Assembly: GCA_037951165.1 (NCBI GenBank)
Contig: JBBDHG010000028.1
Location: forward strand, 7,621,001 to 7,685,000
From: Lophius americanus
Taxonomy: Eukaryota; Chordata; Actinopteri; Lophiiformes; Lophiidae
DNA: 64,000 bases
Reading direction: 5' to 3'
In this document: piece by piece, positions 37,375-48,900 of the stretch
Layout of the letters: each line of letters begins with the position of its first letter
Numbering within the stretch: the first letter of the stretch is position 1
Translations under genes and position numbers: made by a program
The notes under the pieces: generated by a model
What the model was told of the DNA's origin: nothing
Database searches by the model: none
What the model saw: only the letters and a program-made list of their open reading frames with translations

Positions 37375-37743
37375 AAAATTGTTGTAGACAGAAGGCAAAC
37401 AAACTGCCAAGCATATGTAATGATATATAAACTATTCCATCGCTCCAGAAGAAAGACTCTTTCACTGCTTTTACCACCGTGCGTTCAAATTTCTGTGACG
37501 TCACCCAGCGCATTTGCAATGATGCGCTTCTGTTCGAATCTGGATAAAACATGTACGTGTACCAGCATGCTGGCATCTATAAATGTCTTGTAATTCTTGT
37601 TTTGTGAGAAAATATTGTATAAGTTTGAAAAATGTGTATGATAAATACCAAGGAATAGTTACTGGCACTCAATTATGGTAGATTCAGACTTTTTTTAAAT
37701 CATGTTCAAAAAACGTCTTTTTTGGTCAACCTCTTCATGTTTA
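37375..37743. other. Unrecognised sequence
   Basis: No gene or repeat recognised. Confidence 0.4.
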
Positions 37744-38139
37744 GATGGTAACTGAAAAACCCTTTAATGGATCATTTTCACATTCTATATCGAAATAGAC
37801 CTCAGTGTGCAGAAAAAAATGAGAGATTTTGGTAATTCAGGGTTGGATATTTACGGCAGTAGGGGTGCTTTACATCCGAATATTTTCGACCCAGAATTTC
37901 TCTATCGCTGGTCCGATTTAATCCACACCTGGTGCATATGACTCAATTCGAGGATATCTGCCTTGAATTTATTGTAGTTTACTCTTATAGTTCACATTGT
38001 ACTCACTAAGGCGTTTTTTTCCCACAAAATATACTGTTTGTACATGTGATCAGAGGAGTTGAATCACTGGGATTGCTTGTGCAACGTAGAGGATTGGAGG
38101 CTTTTGGGGGTTATACACTTGCTGTCGCCGACGACCTAG
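37744..38139 (+). repeat. CTAG-family repeat with 3' terminus
   Basis: Family order is clear: 'ggatcattttcacattctat', 'ccgatttaatccacacctgg', 'tgcatatgactcaattcg', 'ggattgcttgtgcaacgtag', 'aggattggaggcttttgggg', and the end TTGCTGTCGCCGACGAC then CTAG (38136-38139) followed by TT. The last hairpin pairs as GTCG/CGAC. The 5' terminus is missing. Confidence 0.85.
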
Positions 38140-40489
38140 TTTTAACATCTTGGTATTGTAGAAACAATAGTATGGTCTTGCTTACAGGTAAAAATTGGTT
38201 TTGGTATGTTTCCATTTCATTAAATCTGTATTTGAGACAAATAAATACTTTGAATATTTCTTGTTAATTTTAACCAAAGTTTGTATTTTAACACTATAAT
38301 TCTTACCGTAAATAATACAGTTATTAAGTGTTTTTTTTAAGAGAGTTCACCACATCCATACATGTTGATATACTGTTTTGAATTTTACAGCATTTCACTG
38401 TTGAATTGGAGAATTTATTACCGTAATTTCCACTAACAATATTTACAGTACACTGAAGGCCAAACATACAGCAATAACAAATCTCACATCCCATTAGACC
38501 ATTGGCTGAATAGGTGAGAATTAATCATTAACAGTGAGAGATTACATATTTTATAAGGTGATTAAAGGTCTCAAAACCCAGAATTGAAGTAGCACAATTC
38601 ACGATGGAGGTTTTTTTAATTTTACATGGGTTTAGAGCATTTCTTGAAATGAAGGATGAGTATCTGCAAAGGTTTAAATTGACAACAGAAACTGTCACTG
38701 CTTGACAAGGTTTAAATTCTCCACCCAAGGCTTGTTGTAGACAGTTAATGATCTCATTGTCACACTCTTGACAGCTTAGTCTGAAATTAGAATAAAAGCC
38801 AGAGAAGAGTTAAAGGTAAACCTTCACAGCATGTCCCAAATGTGAAGCATCTGTCGAATGGCAGATCAGTCAGAAACTTCTAAAAAACATTATGAGATAC
38901 AACTGATTGATGCTGTTTTCATTTTTTAAGAGTGCTTTATGGTTAGAGACAGGTGCCAGAAAGAGTGAGATATTTCTTAAATGGATTAAAATTCCTTCTC
39001 ATAGAGGAATGTACTGACATGAAAGCTAGGATCAGGAGACTCTGTCCTTTCCTATATGTCCTTAAATTTGTTTTTTTGAATCAAAATTAACTCTTTAATG
39101 TTTTCCTAAACTGTTTGGTTGGGCACACTTCATTCCCTATTTCTTATTGAAAAATGTGTGCAAGCTCTTTATATTATGTCCCTGTAGCAGCATGTATATG
39201 CTTTAAAGTATGGGACCAAGAATGGAGCCCTGCGGAACACCACAGGTCAATGGGGTAACCAAGGAGGAGACATTAATCATAGCTATTGAGAAAGTCCTAT
39301 TTAATAAGTAGGATGTTTGTCTTTTGGCATATTTAAGCATATAATGACTTACTAAACAAAATATGATAACTTGATACAACCAAAAAAGCTCAAATAATTT
39401 TCTAAAAATATGCTATTCCAAAAGGTTCAGCAGACCTAATTAAGATAGATTATTTTCCAAAAAATACAAAATTTAGTTCTGAAATCAATTTGTCTGATCT
39501 TTCTTTTCACTATTTAAAAATATACTTGAGTAGACCATTTTTCATGGATTCATACATTTAGAGTGTCTAAGATATTAAATTAATAAATTAAATTAAATTT
39601 GCAAATAAATAATTTTTATTTTTCTTTGTTCGTTTTAGTTACATTTTAGTTGACTAAAAGTCTTATTTGTTTTCTTTGACTGACATAAACCAAAGATTTT
39701 TTTTTTGGTTTTGAGTCCATCAAGAGTGTTAAAGTATTGTTAGTTTTTTCTAAGACATGATATTATTTTATAACAATACCATTGTCAATGCAGATATATA
39801 TATATACATATTTTTAGGGACATTGCTCTTATTTCACAACAGATTTAAGATTTCTTTGAACAATATCTGATAAAAAAGAGGCTGAATGAGTCAGATTGCA
39901 GCCCTGCAGAGAGTGTCTGGTCTGATGATGTCTCCTAAAGTAACAATATGTTGAGATCATTTCAGGCCCTAGAGCTCTGATCAGTCACCAGATATAACTA
40001 TGACACTTTGTGCACCAGCTACTCTGAGCGATCCAGCATGTAGATGGTTCCTGCAGTCTTTTGCCTCGGTGTCTAGATGGGAGATCAATTTTTCATATCA
40101 GGTCGACCACCTGCATGGACGTAGCCATGATTGCATGAAGGGAACAGATTATTCAGAAGTAAAGCCATTTTTATTGGTTGATTTATTGAACAATCCTCTC
40201 CCATTTGATCACTACAAACAAATTAACAAATTTCAAATAACTCACAGTATTATATGCTTACAATCATAGTACATACAAAAATAAGGTCTACAGCCTATGT
40301 TACCCATTGAGCATAATATTCATAGTCATTCGCAATTCACCATTCATCCATAGAGATTTCCTTTGATAGTTTTAGTGTCTCCTGTGAATCCTCACCATGA
40401 CCATCCGTGCTGTATGCTCCCTGTCCTGATCGCTCAGTCTCCCTCCCCACTCTTTATATGGCAATACGGTTAATATTTGACTCAATGGG
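38140..40489. other. Unrecognised AT-rich sequence
   Basis: No gene recognised. Recurrent TTTACAGT/ACCGTAA words at 38300-38460 hint at a decayed terminal-inverted-repeat element, too weak to call. A short TATATATATA run occurs near 39793. Confidence 0.4.
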
Positions 40490-40875
40490 GGGAGCATTTT
40501 TATCAAATCTCTCACCACTTAGATCATTTTCAAATTTTATGCATTTTATATTTAATATGTAGTTCTATGTACGGAAGAACTTGAATGACTTTGGGATAGT
40601 TCCATTGTATATTTCTGACACTCGGGATGGTCGCCAAATGTTCTCGAACCACAATTCCTCAACTCTTGGCCTGATTTAATCAAATTTTTGAGCATATTAA
40701 TCTTAAATACACTGTCTTTTACTTTAAAATTTAATGTTTTACTAATTTTACTTGCGGAACTTTTTTTTCAACGAAAAATACTGTGGTCATAACTTAACTT
40801 TTAATTCGATGGTTCAATCAGGAGGGTTGGATGTACAATCCAGGAGATTGGGAGCTTTCAGGGATATAGACATAT
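40490..40875 (+). repeat. CTAG-family repeat, diverged copy
   Basis: Contains 'gatcattttcaaattttatg', 'ggaagaacttgaatgacttt', 'gtatatttctgacactcgg', 'caactcttggcctgatttaa', 'cgaaaaatactgtggtcat' and 'caggagattgggagctttca' in order. It ends near GGGATATAGACAT without a recognisable hairpin or CTAG. Confidence 0.75.
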
Positions 40876-42258
40876 TTTTTCATCTTTGGAATTGTGAGAT
40901 GTTGATTTAGTCATAGTTAGAGCTAAATGATGTCTGTCATCTGGTCTTTATGTCATGGTTAAATGTTGTTTATAAATGTATTTCTTAATAGCGCTCATAC
41001 CAAAATTAAAACTGTCAGGAAAAAAAAACTTCTAAATGAAATTTATTTTTAGACGGTTCAGCTGAAGAGAAATCTTGATAGGCTATGATGGGCATACTAA
41101 TAATGTTAGTGTGATTAGTTTTCCCTGTTTGGTGAGGAAGATTGCGATCTACCTTTAAAAAGATAAGATCATTATTGTGTCCAGCATGATTAGGATGGAC
41201 TAGGATGCCAGCAGGGAGCCATGATTGCTCCTGAGGCTTTATGGGAGCCCATCCCTTCAGGCAATGAATCAAATTTAGATGTGAGTCTTCCCGAAAAAGT
41301 AGTACCCACGGTTTTGATCGTATATTGCATTTATATAAATATATTATGAATACAAATGTACTAGTTCAAACCAAAGGTGATTGAACTGATATTTAAGATC
41401 TAACTCAGGAGGACCCATGATAACTAAATATGAACTCTGCACTCTGCTTGTGACTTTTTTTGTTTTGTTTTGTTCAGTTTAGAATCCAGCACCAGCCTCC
41501 AACTCTTCTTTTGGAGGTGTTTGGTAATATTTTTGCCATCCTCATCCTTACAACCCCCTTCTACCACTCAGAAGTAGGTCATGTATGTACAAGAGAACCA
41601 AAGAAGAGGATTTTCTTTAAAAGCCTTTCTGTTCAGAACTCTGTACCTTTGAAAATTTCAAACTGAATCACTGTGGTTTAAAGTGAAGCCTTGTTGCTGT
41701 GTCTCTGTACTCTCAGATATATCTTTTGTTTGACTTATTGTGTCTGCTCTCAGCCACGGTAAGTCATTTTAATTGAAAACTTCTAAACTCCCCTTTTAAA
41801 GCCTTAAAGTGACAAACTATGCATCCATGCATTGGCCTATTGAAGGGAGCAAGAAGAAAGAAGTAATGACCACACTGATATGTTAAAGTTATAGTGCTTC
41901 ATAACTTTATATGTGTATAGAAAATACTCACTAGTGCTGCTTCTCTTTGCTATTTCATTCAGCTTATCCTGGAGCTAGCACAAGCTGGTTGATTTTTGTT
42001 TTAATTTGTATCCGCTGCTTTTTTTCAATCCTTGGTGATTCAAGGAAGGCTATTCTGAAGCCCAAAATGTCCTATCCTCTTTCCCTTTACCCGTGGCCGA
42101 CTCTTTCTTTGCTCCATGGCCAGCAGAGAGGGGTCATACCTAAAGAGATGTTTGGGCATTCTCATAAAGACATTTATAGGCCAATTTCAATAAAAAGGAG
42201 AAATAGATTGATGATATTTCAGTCAACTCCAAGGATTTGAGGCCCTTGGGTCATTACC
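40876..42258. other. Unrecognised sequence
   Basis: No gene recognised. The 41947-42240 frame (plus) lies upstream of a LINE 3' end but shows no RT motif. Confidence 0.4.
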
Positions 42259-42515
42259 TGGTCTGAGCATCTGATTAGAATGCCTCCAGGGAACCTCTCT
42301 TTGGAGGATTTCCAGGCATGCTCTACTGGTAAGAGACCCCAGGGTAGACCAAAAATGTCCTGGAGAGATTAGATATTTATCTGAACATGGATTGCCTTGG
42401 GATTCAGTGGTATGAGCTGGAGAGCATTGTTGCAGAGAGGAACATTTGGAATACCTGTACGACCTGCTGTAAACCCCACCCACTACCCAAATAAGAAGAA
42501 GAAACATAATATAAA
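42259..42515 (+). mobile_element. LINE 3' end (RTE/Rex3-like type)
   Basis: Matches the well-known C-terminal region of fish LINEs: 'gagcatctgattagaatgcc' (GHLIRMPP), 'cagggaacctctctttgg', 'aggatttccaggcatgctc' (VFRAC), 'ctactggtaagagacccc', 'tgggattcagtggtatgagc' and an end 'aataagaagaagaaac'. Only the C-terminus survives, with stops. A copy of the same LINE type lies reversed at 53.4-53.8 kb. Confidence 0.7.
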
Positions 42516-43129
42516 GATAGACCCTAAGGAAACAATGGGTCTCATTCACGTATGGTTCTTAAAAAAAAATGTGTTCTGAAACCCAATCTATGCAGCTTTT
42601 ACAAAGATTCTGGCATTCAACGATGTTTTCTTATTTAGGATTTGTTCTTAGGTAATAACAGAATCTACGAACATTCAAGAGCATAGTTACAAACTTTTGA
42701 GTGATGCAATGTTTGTCATAAATAATAATAAGTTATTGTGTTTTCTTTAATTATATTGTTGTAAATAAAGGATTTAAATAGAATATACAGCTTACAGTTA
42801 ATAAAAAACGCATCGCTTAAAAAATAAAAGATTTCAGTGCGTATCTTATATTTTGTTCCAATTTTCTTTAATTTCTTAAAGTTTCTCAGATGTTGTCCAC
42901 ATCTGAGACAAGAGTCTGACACGGCCAACTAAGGACGGCCAACTAAGTGGAAGTGATTCGTGTAAGATAACAAAGGTTGGTACAATGCCAACTAAAACGG
43001 TACTATTTATCATAACTGTGAGAGAATTTCTTTTGATAGGACAAACCATGGCAAAAGAGAGGCTTAGGAAACTTTGACTTTGAACTTCCACTGAAAAATT
43101 TAATAAAGCTCCATAAAGATAAGATGACA
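42516..43129. other. Unrecognised, with a small hairpin and short direct repeat
   Basis: Perfect 10-bp inverted repeat TCTCAGATGT/ACATCTGAGA around 42885-42910, and a direct repeat ACGGCCAACTAAG twice (about 42919-42947). No gene recognised. Confidence 0.5.
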
Positions 43130-43167
43130 TGTCGTGCCGTTAAACTGTGTAGTTTAACGGCATGACA
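43130..43167. repeat. Long near-perfect hairpin
   Basis: 17-bp arms TGTCGTGCCGTTAAACT and AGTTTAACGGCATGACA with one mismatch, loop GTGT. No adjacent gene to give it a role. Confidence 0.9.
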
Positions 43168-43656
43168 GTTCTGAAGGATACTTCCTTGCTTTTATATATT
43201 CAACACCCTGAAAATGCTTTTTCCCTAAAAAAGATAGATTAGATTGTCCTGTAATGCCAAAATCCACCCAAGCACCATATTGGCTATCGACCTTCTTGTC
43301 AAATGTAGACCTGCCTAATCTGGTCATACCCTATGATTGAACACTTAGATTATGTACTGACATGTAAATGTACACAACAAGACAGATTGGAAAATAACTT
43401 CACCATAGATCGCTTGTACATCTGAAGCACATTTTCTTATGCTGTGCTGTCCTTGGCTGAAATCCAAATTAGCTGGCCAGATCCTTTGAAGGTGAGTAAA
43501 TGACCCTGCTAAAGGAGATTTATTAATTTACTTCTATTTCACCATCTCTTTATTTTTTTTTTACATCTTTACTCGAAACTGATGACAAAGCATGATGCTG
43601 AGGACCTTGCTGTTATACTTATATATCTCTTAGTCGTACACACCACCCTAGTCATT

Positions 43657-43982
43657 CATTCATCATCAATCGCTTATCCTGTTCGAGGGTTGCGGGGGGC
43701 TGGAGCCTATCCAACACCCAGGACTTGTCGCCAGTTCATCGCAGGGCCAACACATAGAGACATGCAACCACACACTTACTCTAACTCCTACGGGAAATTT
43801 TAGTGTCACTGATTCACCTATATTGCATGTTTTTTGACTGTGGAAAGAGCCGGAGTTCACGGAGAGAACCCACATAGACACAAAGAGAACAAGTAAACTC
43901 TGCACAGAAAGGCCGGTAGAGGTGGATTCGTACCGTTACCTTCTTGCTGTGAGACAGCAGCGCTAACCACCGCACCAAAACA
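43657..43982 (+). repeat. Abundant teleost interspersed repeat, full-length type
   Basis: Well preserved: CGCTTATCCTGTTCGAGGG, 'gggggctggagcctatcc', GTCGCCAGTTCATCGCAGGG, CCAACACATAGAGACATGC, GCATGTTTTTTGACTGTGG, 'ggagagaacccacatagac', 'cagaaaggccggtagagg', and the end GCGCTAACCACCGCACC. Best copy in this window. Confidence 0.85.
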
Positions 43983-44035
43983 ATTTTATTTGTTTTGTGC
44001 CAAATCACAACAAAAGTAACTTCATTTATTTTCCA
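43983..44035 (+). repeat. Teleost repeat 5' scrap (AAATCACAACAAAAGT type)
   Basis: 'attttatttgttttgtgcc' then AAATCACAACAAAAGT is the start of a common fish repeat; the copy at 50.1 kb extends further. Confidence 0.5.
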
Positions 44036-44104
44036 AAAGGAACATTGTACATACCCTTACTCTTATAATTACAATCACTACTAGTGCTGCTATTACTACA
44101 CCTA

Positions 44105-44878
44105 CTACTATTCATAAAACCAAAGGGAATCAGTCTGGACCAACGCAGTAGGGCCAATCATGAACCATTGACACCGGCCCAGTCTGAAGTCCTGAGAGCT
44201 CTGGACCATGTATTCATTGAGGATATCTCTGCATTATGGTCCATTCAGCTCTTTTTGAACATTTACCCAGTCCCTGCTGCTGACAAGCCACAGAGGGTGT
44301 TGTGCCACCCTGCTTCACCATTGGGATGGTACTGGGCCGGTGGAGAACAGTCTATGGTTTCATTCAGATATGATACTTTGATATTACATCTTGTTTCTCA
44401 CAAGGGGAGAGTCCTATGGAGACTTTCCTGGGAATTTTAATAAGGATAGGCATCCGTCTGGAGCGTTACAGCCATGACTGATCTTATACAAGTTTCTGCC
44501 ATCTCCGCTCAGCGTCTCTGGAGCCCAGCCAGAGTGACCACTGGGTTCAACACACCTTGACACAATATTAACTCTGAGCTCGGTAAGCAGCTCTTTCAAC
44601 CTCCTGGCTTGGTTTTTGCTGTGATATACATAGTACATGTCTGACCTTATACAAACTACAAATATACTCCAATGAAGGTGTAGAAACATCTCAATACGAC
44701 TTGATATTGCACTATTTCTGTTTTAATAGGTTTATAAATTTCCTTTTTCTGCATTGTTATTATGGGCTATGAAGAGTAGACTGATGAGGGAAAGGATGCA
44801 TTGGAATGATTTTAGCACAAGGGTTTACACGGAAAATGTAACAAAAGTGAAGGAGTCTGAATACTCTGAGTGCACTTC
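44105..44878 (-). mobile_element. Fossil Tc1-type DNA transposon, 5' half
   Basis: Read on the plus strand it follows an antisense Tc1 transposase: 'gagagctctggaccatgtat', 'cattgaggatatctctgc', 'agtccctgctgctgacaagc', 'cctgcttcaccattgggatg', 'ggcatccgtctggagcg', 'agagtgaccactgggttc' and 'ggcttggtttttgctgtg'. The noncoding end then reads 'gtgtagaaacatctcaat', 'tttataaatttcctttt' and 'ctgaatactctgagtgcact', close to the TIR of that fish Tc1 lineage. The C-terminal half of the transposase (left side) is missing and no frame is intact. This lineage differs from the fossil at 17.1 kb. Confidence 0.75.
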
Positions 44879-45454
44879 ATTTAGATAGATCTTGATCGTA
44901 AAACTGATAGTTTCTCAGACACTTAGATACAGTGATTTACTAACTCAAAATAATGACTCATCTCGTATCACAAAAGACCAGCAGATGGACGGTTATTTCC
45001 ATCCTTTATTAGATGGTGTGTTCAAAAAACAGCTTGGTTTTTCCCTCACATTAGATTATAAGAAAAGAGGAAAGAACACACAGACCTAACCTTGGTGGGA
45101 TTTTATGAAGTCTCTGGAGGATAAATTATCAAGTCAGAGTGTGTCTGCCACTCTCTTTGGCATGAATCATCATTCTAAAAGATACATTAGTGTCAGATAA
45201 AAGGGTTCTGAAAGGAATTACATGGGCCATTATATGTCTCACTGATCTAGGAGATTGATGTAGATATTGTTTTTTTAAAGATACGGACATTCAAAAATCT
45301 CACAATCATTATTAGCTTAGTGTTATTACTTTGTTATTTTTATGTCTATTCTGAAGTTTTGATTTCATTATATGTATTAAATGGTGTAATTCATTAAGAT
45401 TTACAGGAAAACTATGGTTGCTTTAGAAACCCATTGATCATGGTGAAATATACC
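44879..45454. other. Unrecognised sequence
   Basis: No gene or repeat recognised. Confidence 0.4.
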
Positions 45455-45594
45455 TGCTGTCGCTTAGAGTAGATACTCTTCAATCACAACCTCCCCGAAG
45501 GGTCTGACCACCAACGACTTTCTAATTGGACGTATCACATATCCACTGTTGGAATAAATGATTAATTTTTTCTACATCCTCTCTCTGAAATGCT
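45455..45594 (+). repeat. Three-copy local repeat (family B), 3' part
   Basis: 'tagatactcttcaatcaca' then 'cctccccgaagggtctga', 'cgactttctaattgga', 'tccactgttggaataaatg' and an end '...ctctgaaatg'. The same order occurs at 55.8-56.05 and 63.45-63.7 kb, always on the plus strand. Identity unknown; an LTR or LINE tail is possible. Confidence 0.6.
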
Positions 45595-46664
45595 CAACCT
45601 CGCCAATCTTTCAGCATATGAATGCAGCATCTAAGAACCAGTTACTAGAAATCTTTCCCAGGAGGGAGGGCATGAATTTGTGTACCAAACTCATCATCCT
45701 GAAGCTGTCAAGATGTTTAGAAAAAAGAAGAAATTAACCTCTTGGTGGCGGTATAGGAAACTCAGGGGTTTATTAAAGACATTAGTACTCCACAAGCCGT
45801 AATGCCAATTCATCTGCTAGTTGTGATACTTCTGTCAGGATCAAAATGAGGTCAGACTGGTAGATTGTCATCCCTTCACTGCACCTCTAGACAAGAAAAT
45901 TATACGTGCTTAATTCATTATAAATTACATTTGATTAAGTCCATTAATTCCTCTCAGTCATTTAATGAAAGCCTTATACTCATAACTTGTTATTCCAAAG
46001 CTGCTTAATTTTTTTTTTCTAATTCACACTTTCTCTCTCACTGTGTCCATTCATATATGCCTCACCTTTATTCTGAGCCTGAGGGGCGACACACATGCAT
46101 GTGATGGTGCATCAAAACACGAGACTCTTTTATTTCACTGTCATCAACCAGTGTTGCTTTGATTATTTTTCACTTGCATCAACACTTCAAAAGTGCAGCA
46201 GTTTTTTTTTTAATTAGATCTTTGCCTCAGCTCAACCAATACCTGTTACCAAAGAGTGATTAATAACCATGTCAGCTGATGCTCAGGCAATTATTAACAG
46301 GATGTAACAAGCAATTTACAAGTCCTTTGAAAGACCAACATGACAGCACAAACATCAACTATTGATGTATAATGAAGGCTTAATACCCAACTCACATATT
46401 ATACCCTTTCATTCTGCTATTTTTGTACTTTAGTGGCGTGAGAAGATCTCATTAATGATCTAGATAATCTCATCCAGGCCCTAACCTGAAGCAGAGCAGT
46501 CAATTACAGTGGTCTTCATTCTGTCGAAAAATATTCTACTTAATCCAGAAGACCAAAATGTGTAAATTACTTTTTTCCTTCAATAAGTACAGATACTAAT
46601 GTTTACTCTTAGATGACTATTGGCCAGAATGAATTTGTGAAACTCTTCAAAATACACGGTGTCC
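45595..46664. other. Unrecognised AT-rich sequence
   Basis: No gene or known repeat recognised. Confidence 0.4.
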
Positions 46665-46990
46665 ATCAACACAATCAAAATACTGTTTCTCATGCTTTGT
46701 GCAAGATATTGTATAATCATAACGGAACAAAAAAAATTGGATAAAAATACCAGATATATCTCCTTGACTTGATTCAGATTCACCAAATTTGGACAAAATC
46801 GGACCAAAAGTGTAGAAATTATCGTTTGAAACTTTTAGGGATAAAGCTACGCCTAATGTGTTGGAAATATACAGTTTAGCAATCCCAATCTCAATCCAGT
46901 TCTTCCTTTCACTAAGGTCTATGTGGGTATGAAGTTTGAGAATGATCCGTGAAATATTTCTTGAGTTTTTGCGTTGACACAAAGTTATAT
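46665..46990 (-). repeat. CTAG-family repeat, 5' and middle part
   Basis: Minus-strand order includes 'atctccttgacttgattcag', 'caccaaatttggacaaaatc', 'ggaccaaaagtgtagaaatt', 'caatctcaatccagttcttc', 'ctaaggtctatgtgggtatg', 'gagaatgatccgtgaaatat' and 'gagtttttgcgttgacacaa', with a following 'ttatatcccaaacattc' near the 5' terminus. The 3' hairpin/CTAG end is absent. Confidence 0.8.
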
Positions 46991-47048
46991 CCCAAACATT
47001 CTGGACATTATCAAGTTTGAATTGCCATTGAAATTAGTCTGATGATTT

Positions 47049-47124
47049 GTGCAAAAAAATGTGTAAGTGAAAGTGACACAGAGCCTGCGCAAAAAAAAGC
47101 GTAAGTGAAAGTGACACAGAGCCT
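47049..47124 (+). repeat. 38-bp tandem duplication
   Basis: Two units of 38 bp share GTAAGTGAAAGTGACACAG and AGCCT. They differ only in the stretch after the leading GCAAAAAAA. Confidence 0.9.
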
Positions 47125-47393
47125 GGGGAGTGAATTTTAAAAGAGCTTCCTGGTAAAATGGTGGAGAATTTTTTTTATTTATTTGGCACAGATTTATTGG
47201 AACAAAGATAGACACCCATTTCCAGCACACATTTGTGACAGAGCTGCCACACAGTCTAGAAATCATCTTTAAATTTACATTATCCAGCTATGTACATATA
47301 TCGGCCTGACCACACACATTCAGAGAGCACTATAAAATTAAAGTTCTACAATTGAGTGGGAAATGTAGAGAGTGACCTTCCACGGATAGCAAA

Positions 47394-47660
47394 TGGACTC
47401 TACTTATAAAGCGCCTTTCCCACTCGCTTTACAACACGAGCCAGCGTTCCCTTCACACACACACTCCTTCAGCTATTGCACAGGCGACCATGGAAGGCAC
47501 CTGCTCATCAGGAGCAGTAACCATTCAGGTGCACCCACACTCACAAGAGAACAGCTATTAAGAGTAAATTGAAGTCCATTATCTTCCTCAAGGACAATTC
47601 ACTACATAGACTGCAGGGGGCTCTGATGTGCTGAGCCACATGTCTTACCCGGTTCCCCTT
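47394..47660 (+). repeat. Teleost interspersed repeat, 'cacctgctcatcagg' type, better copy
   Basis: 'tataaagcgcctttcccac', 'tcgctttacaacacgag', 'cacaggcgaccatggaaggc', 'acctgctcatcaggagcag', 'ggtgcacccacactcac', 'cttcctcaaggacaattc' and 'gatgtgctgagccacatg'. A diverged copy of the same repeat lies at 30.4-30.6 kb. Confidence 0.65.
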
Positions 47661-48123
47661 CTCTCTGTGACTAAGGGTGTGCTCACACTGTTTCTGTTTC
47701 TTTTAAAACAAAGTCTAGCAATATTCCTCTGCTAGTGCAGTACATGTGATCAATTTGAACACTGCCAAGGGAACCTTAATTCAACCCAAACATGTGTACC
47801 CCTAAAGAGATTGGCCTCAGCCAGCTTCTTAATAAACTAAAGGTATGAATACAACACTGACAAAAGACCAAAACAGAATGTTTGTAGGGTTGAGTTAAGC
47901 AGGGTGATGCGGGAGAGAAAAAAGGTGTGGGGAGCTGGCTCACCTTTTGCAAAGCTGATGGTGCTGAACAAAGGAGACTCTTTTTGACCTGCAGTGGTGG
48001 GCTGGAACGAGAGAGAGAGAGAGAAAACACTGACAGGGAAGTGACGAGCGGGCAACGGCTCAAGGAAAAGCTACTGGGAAAAATAACTAATTGATGTTTA
48101 AAGAAATAAAATTTTGCTTTCAT
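47661..48123. other. Unrecognised sequence with a short GA run
   Basis: (GA)n of about 16 bp near 48008-48025. The Ser/Leu-rich minus frame at 47776-48123 reflects that purine-rich tract and is not called. Confidence 0.45.
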
Positions 48124-48900
48124 TTAAAACGTCTTTGCTATCCAGGAGGGAGGGGAGTGATTCCAGCTGTGTTCACTACGCGCTGCAAGGTCTTGCGGTT
48201 AAAGTCATTGCAGCTCCCCCACCACATGGTGATGCAGCTGGACAGGAAGGTAGAAGGAGTACATGATGGATGGGGGGGGCTCGCTTTTCAGCTTGCGGAG
48301 GAAGTATATAGGCTGCATAGATGTGGTGTTGGTCGTCCAGGAGAGGTCCTCACTGATGTGTACCTCCAAGAATTTGGTGCTCCTCAGCTTCTCCCCAACA
48401 ACAACGTTGATGGTCATTGGGTTGGGTGTGTCCTCTCTTGAAGTCGATAACAATCTCCTTGGTTTCAGTTATGTTAATGCGGAGATTGTTATCTTTGCAA
48501 CAAGAGGCGAGCTGGCTGACCTCCTTCCTGTAGTTGTAGAGACCCACCACAGTTGTGTCGCCCACAAATTTCACCAATGCGATTGGTGCTGTATGTAATC
48601 GTGCAGTCAAGAGTCAGCAAGTTGAAGACGAGGGGGCTTAGCACGCATCTATGGTGGATCCCTGTGTTGACAATGATGGTTCTTAAGGTGTCGTTGCTGA
48701 CCCATAATGCCTGTGGCCTCTCGCCGATAAAGTCCAGCAACCCAATTCACAGAGAGGTGTTAAGCCCAGCTGGTCCTGTTTGTTGATGATACTGTTGAAT
48801 GCTGAGCTGAAATTTATGAACAGCATTCTAACATATGGGTCCTTATTGTCGAGGTGTGTGAGGGCCGGGGGGAGAACAGATTGCATCCTCGATGGACTGG
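48124..48900 (-). mobile_element. Rex1/CR1-like LINE reverse-transcriptase fossil
   Basis: On the minus strand, RT blocks in order: LTHLDNKDPYVRMLFINFSS followed by AFNSI (48750-48860), GIHHRCVLSPLVFNLLTLDC (near 48640-48700), the catalytic box reading FVGD instead of F/YADD (48557-48568), TKEIVIDFKR (near 48440-48470), LEVHISEDLSWTTNT (near 48340-48385), YFLRKLK (near 48300), then NRKTLQRVV-N-AGI-like near 48150-48200. The copy is split among three frames, has lost Ala and one Asp of the catalytic box, and lacks the endonuclease region, so it is dead. Confidence 0.88.

Noticed and set aside
37280..37576. 98-codon minus-strand frame reading GSVGRAAVSQSEDRK near its C-terminal end
   Set aside because: This is the translated tRNA-like head of the SINE, a common false gene call in fish.
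38230..38470. Possible terminal-inverted-repeat element from recurrent TTTACAGT/ACCGTAA words
   Set aside because: The words are short and AT-rich, and I could not find matching ends.
47776..48123. Ser/Leu-rich 115-codon minus frame resembling a signal or low-complexity protein
   Set aside because: Produced by a purine-rich GA tract; no conserved motif.
48091..48598. Two overlapping plus-strand frames of 111-116 codons
   Set aside because: Antisense shadows of the Rex1-like RT fossil.
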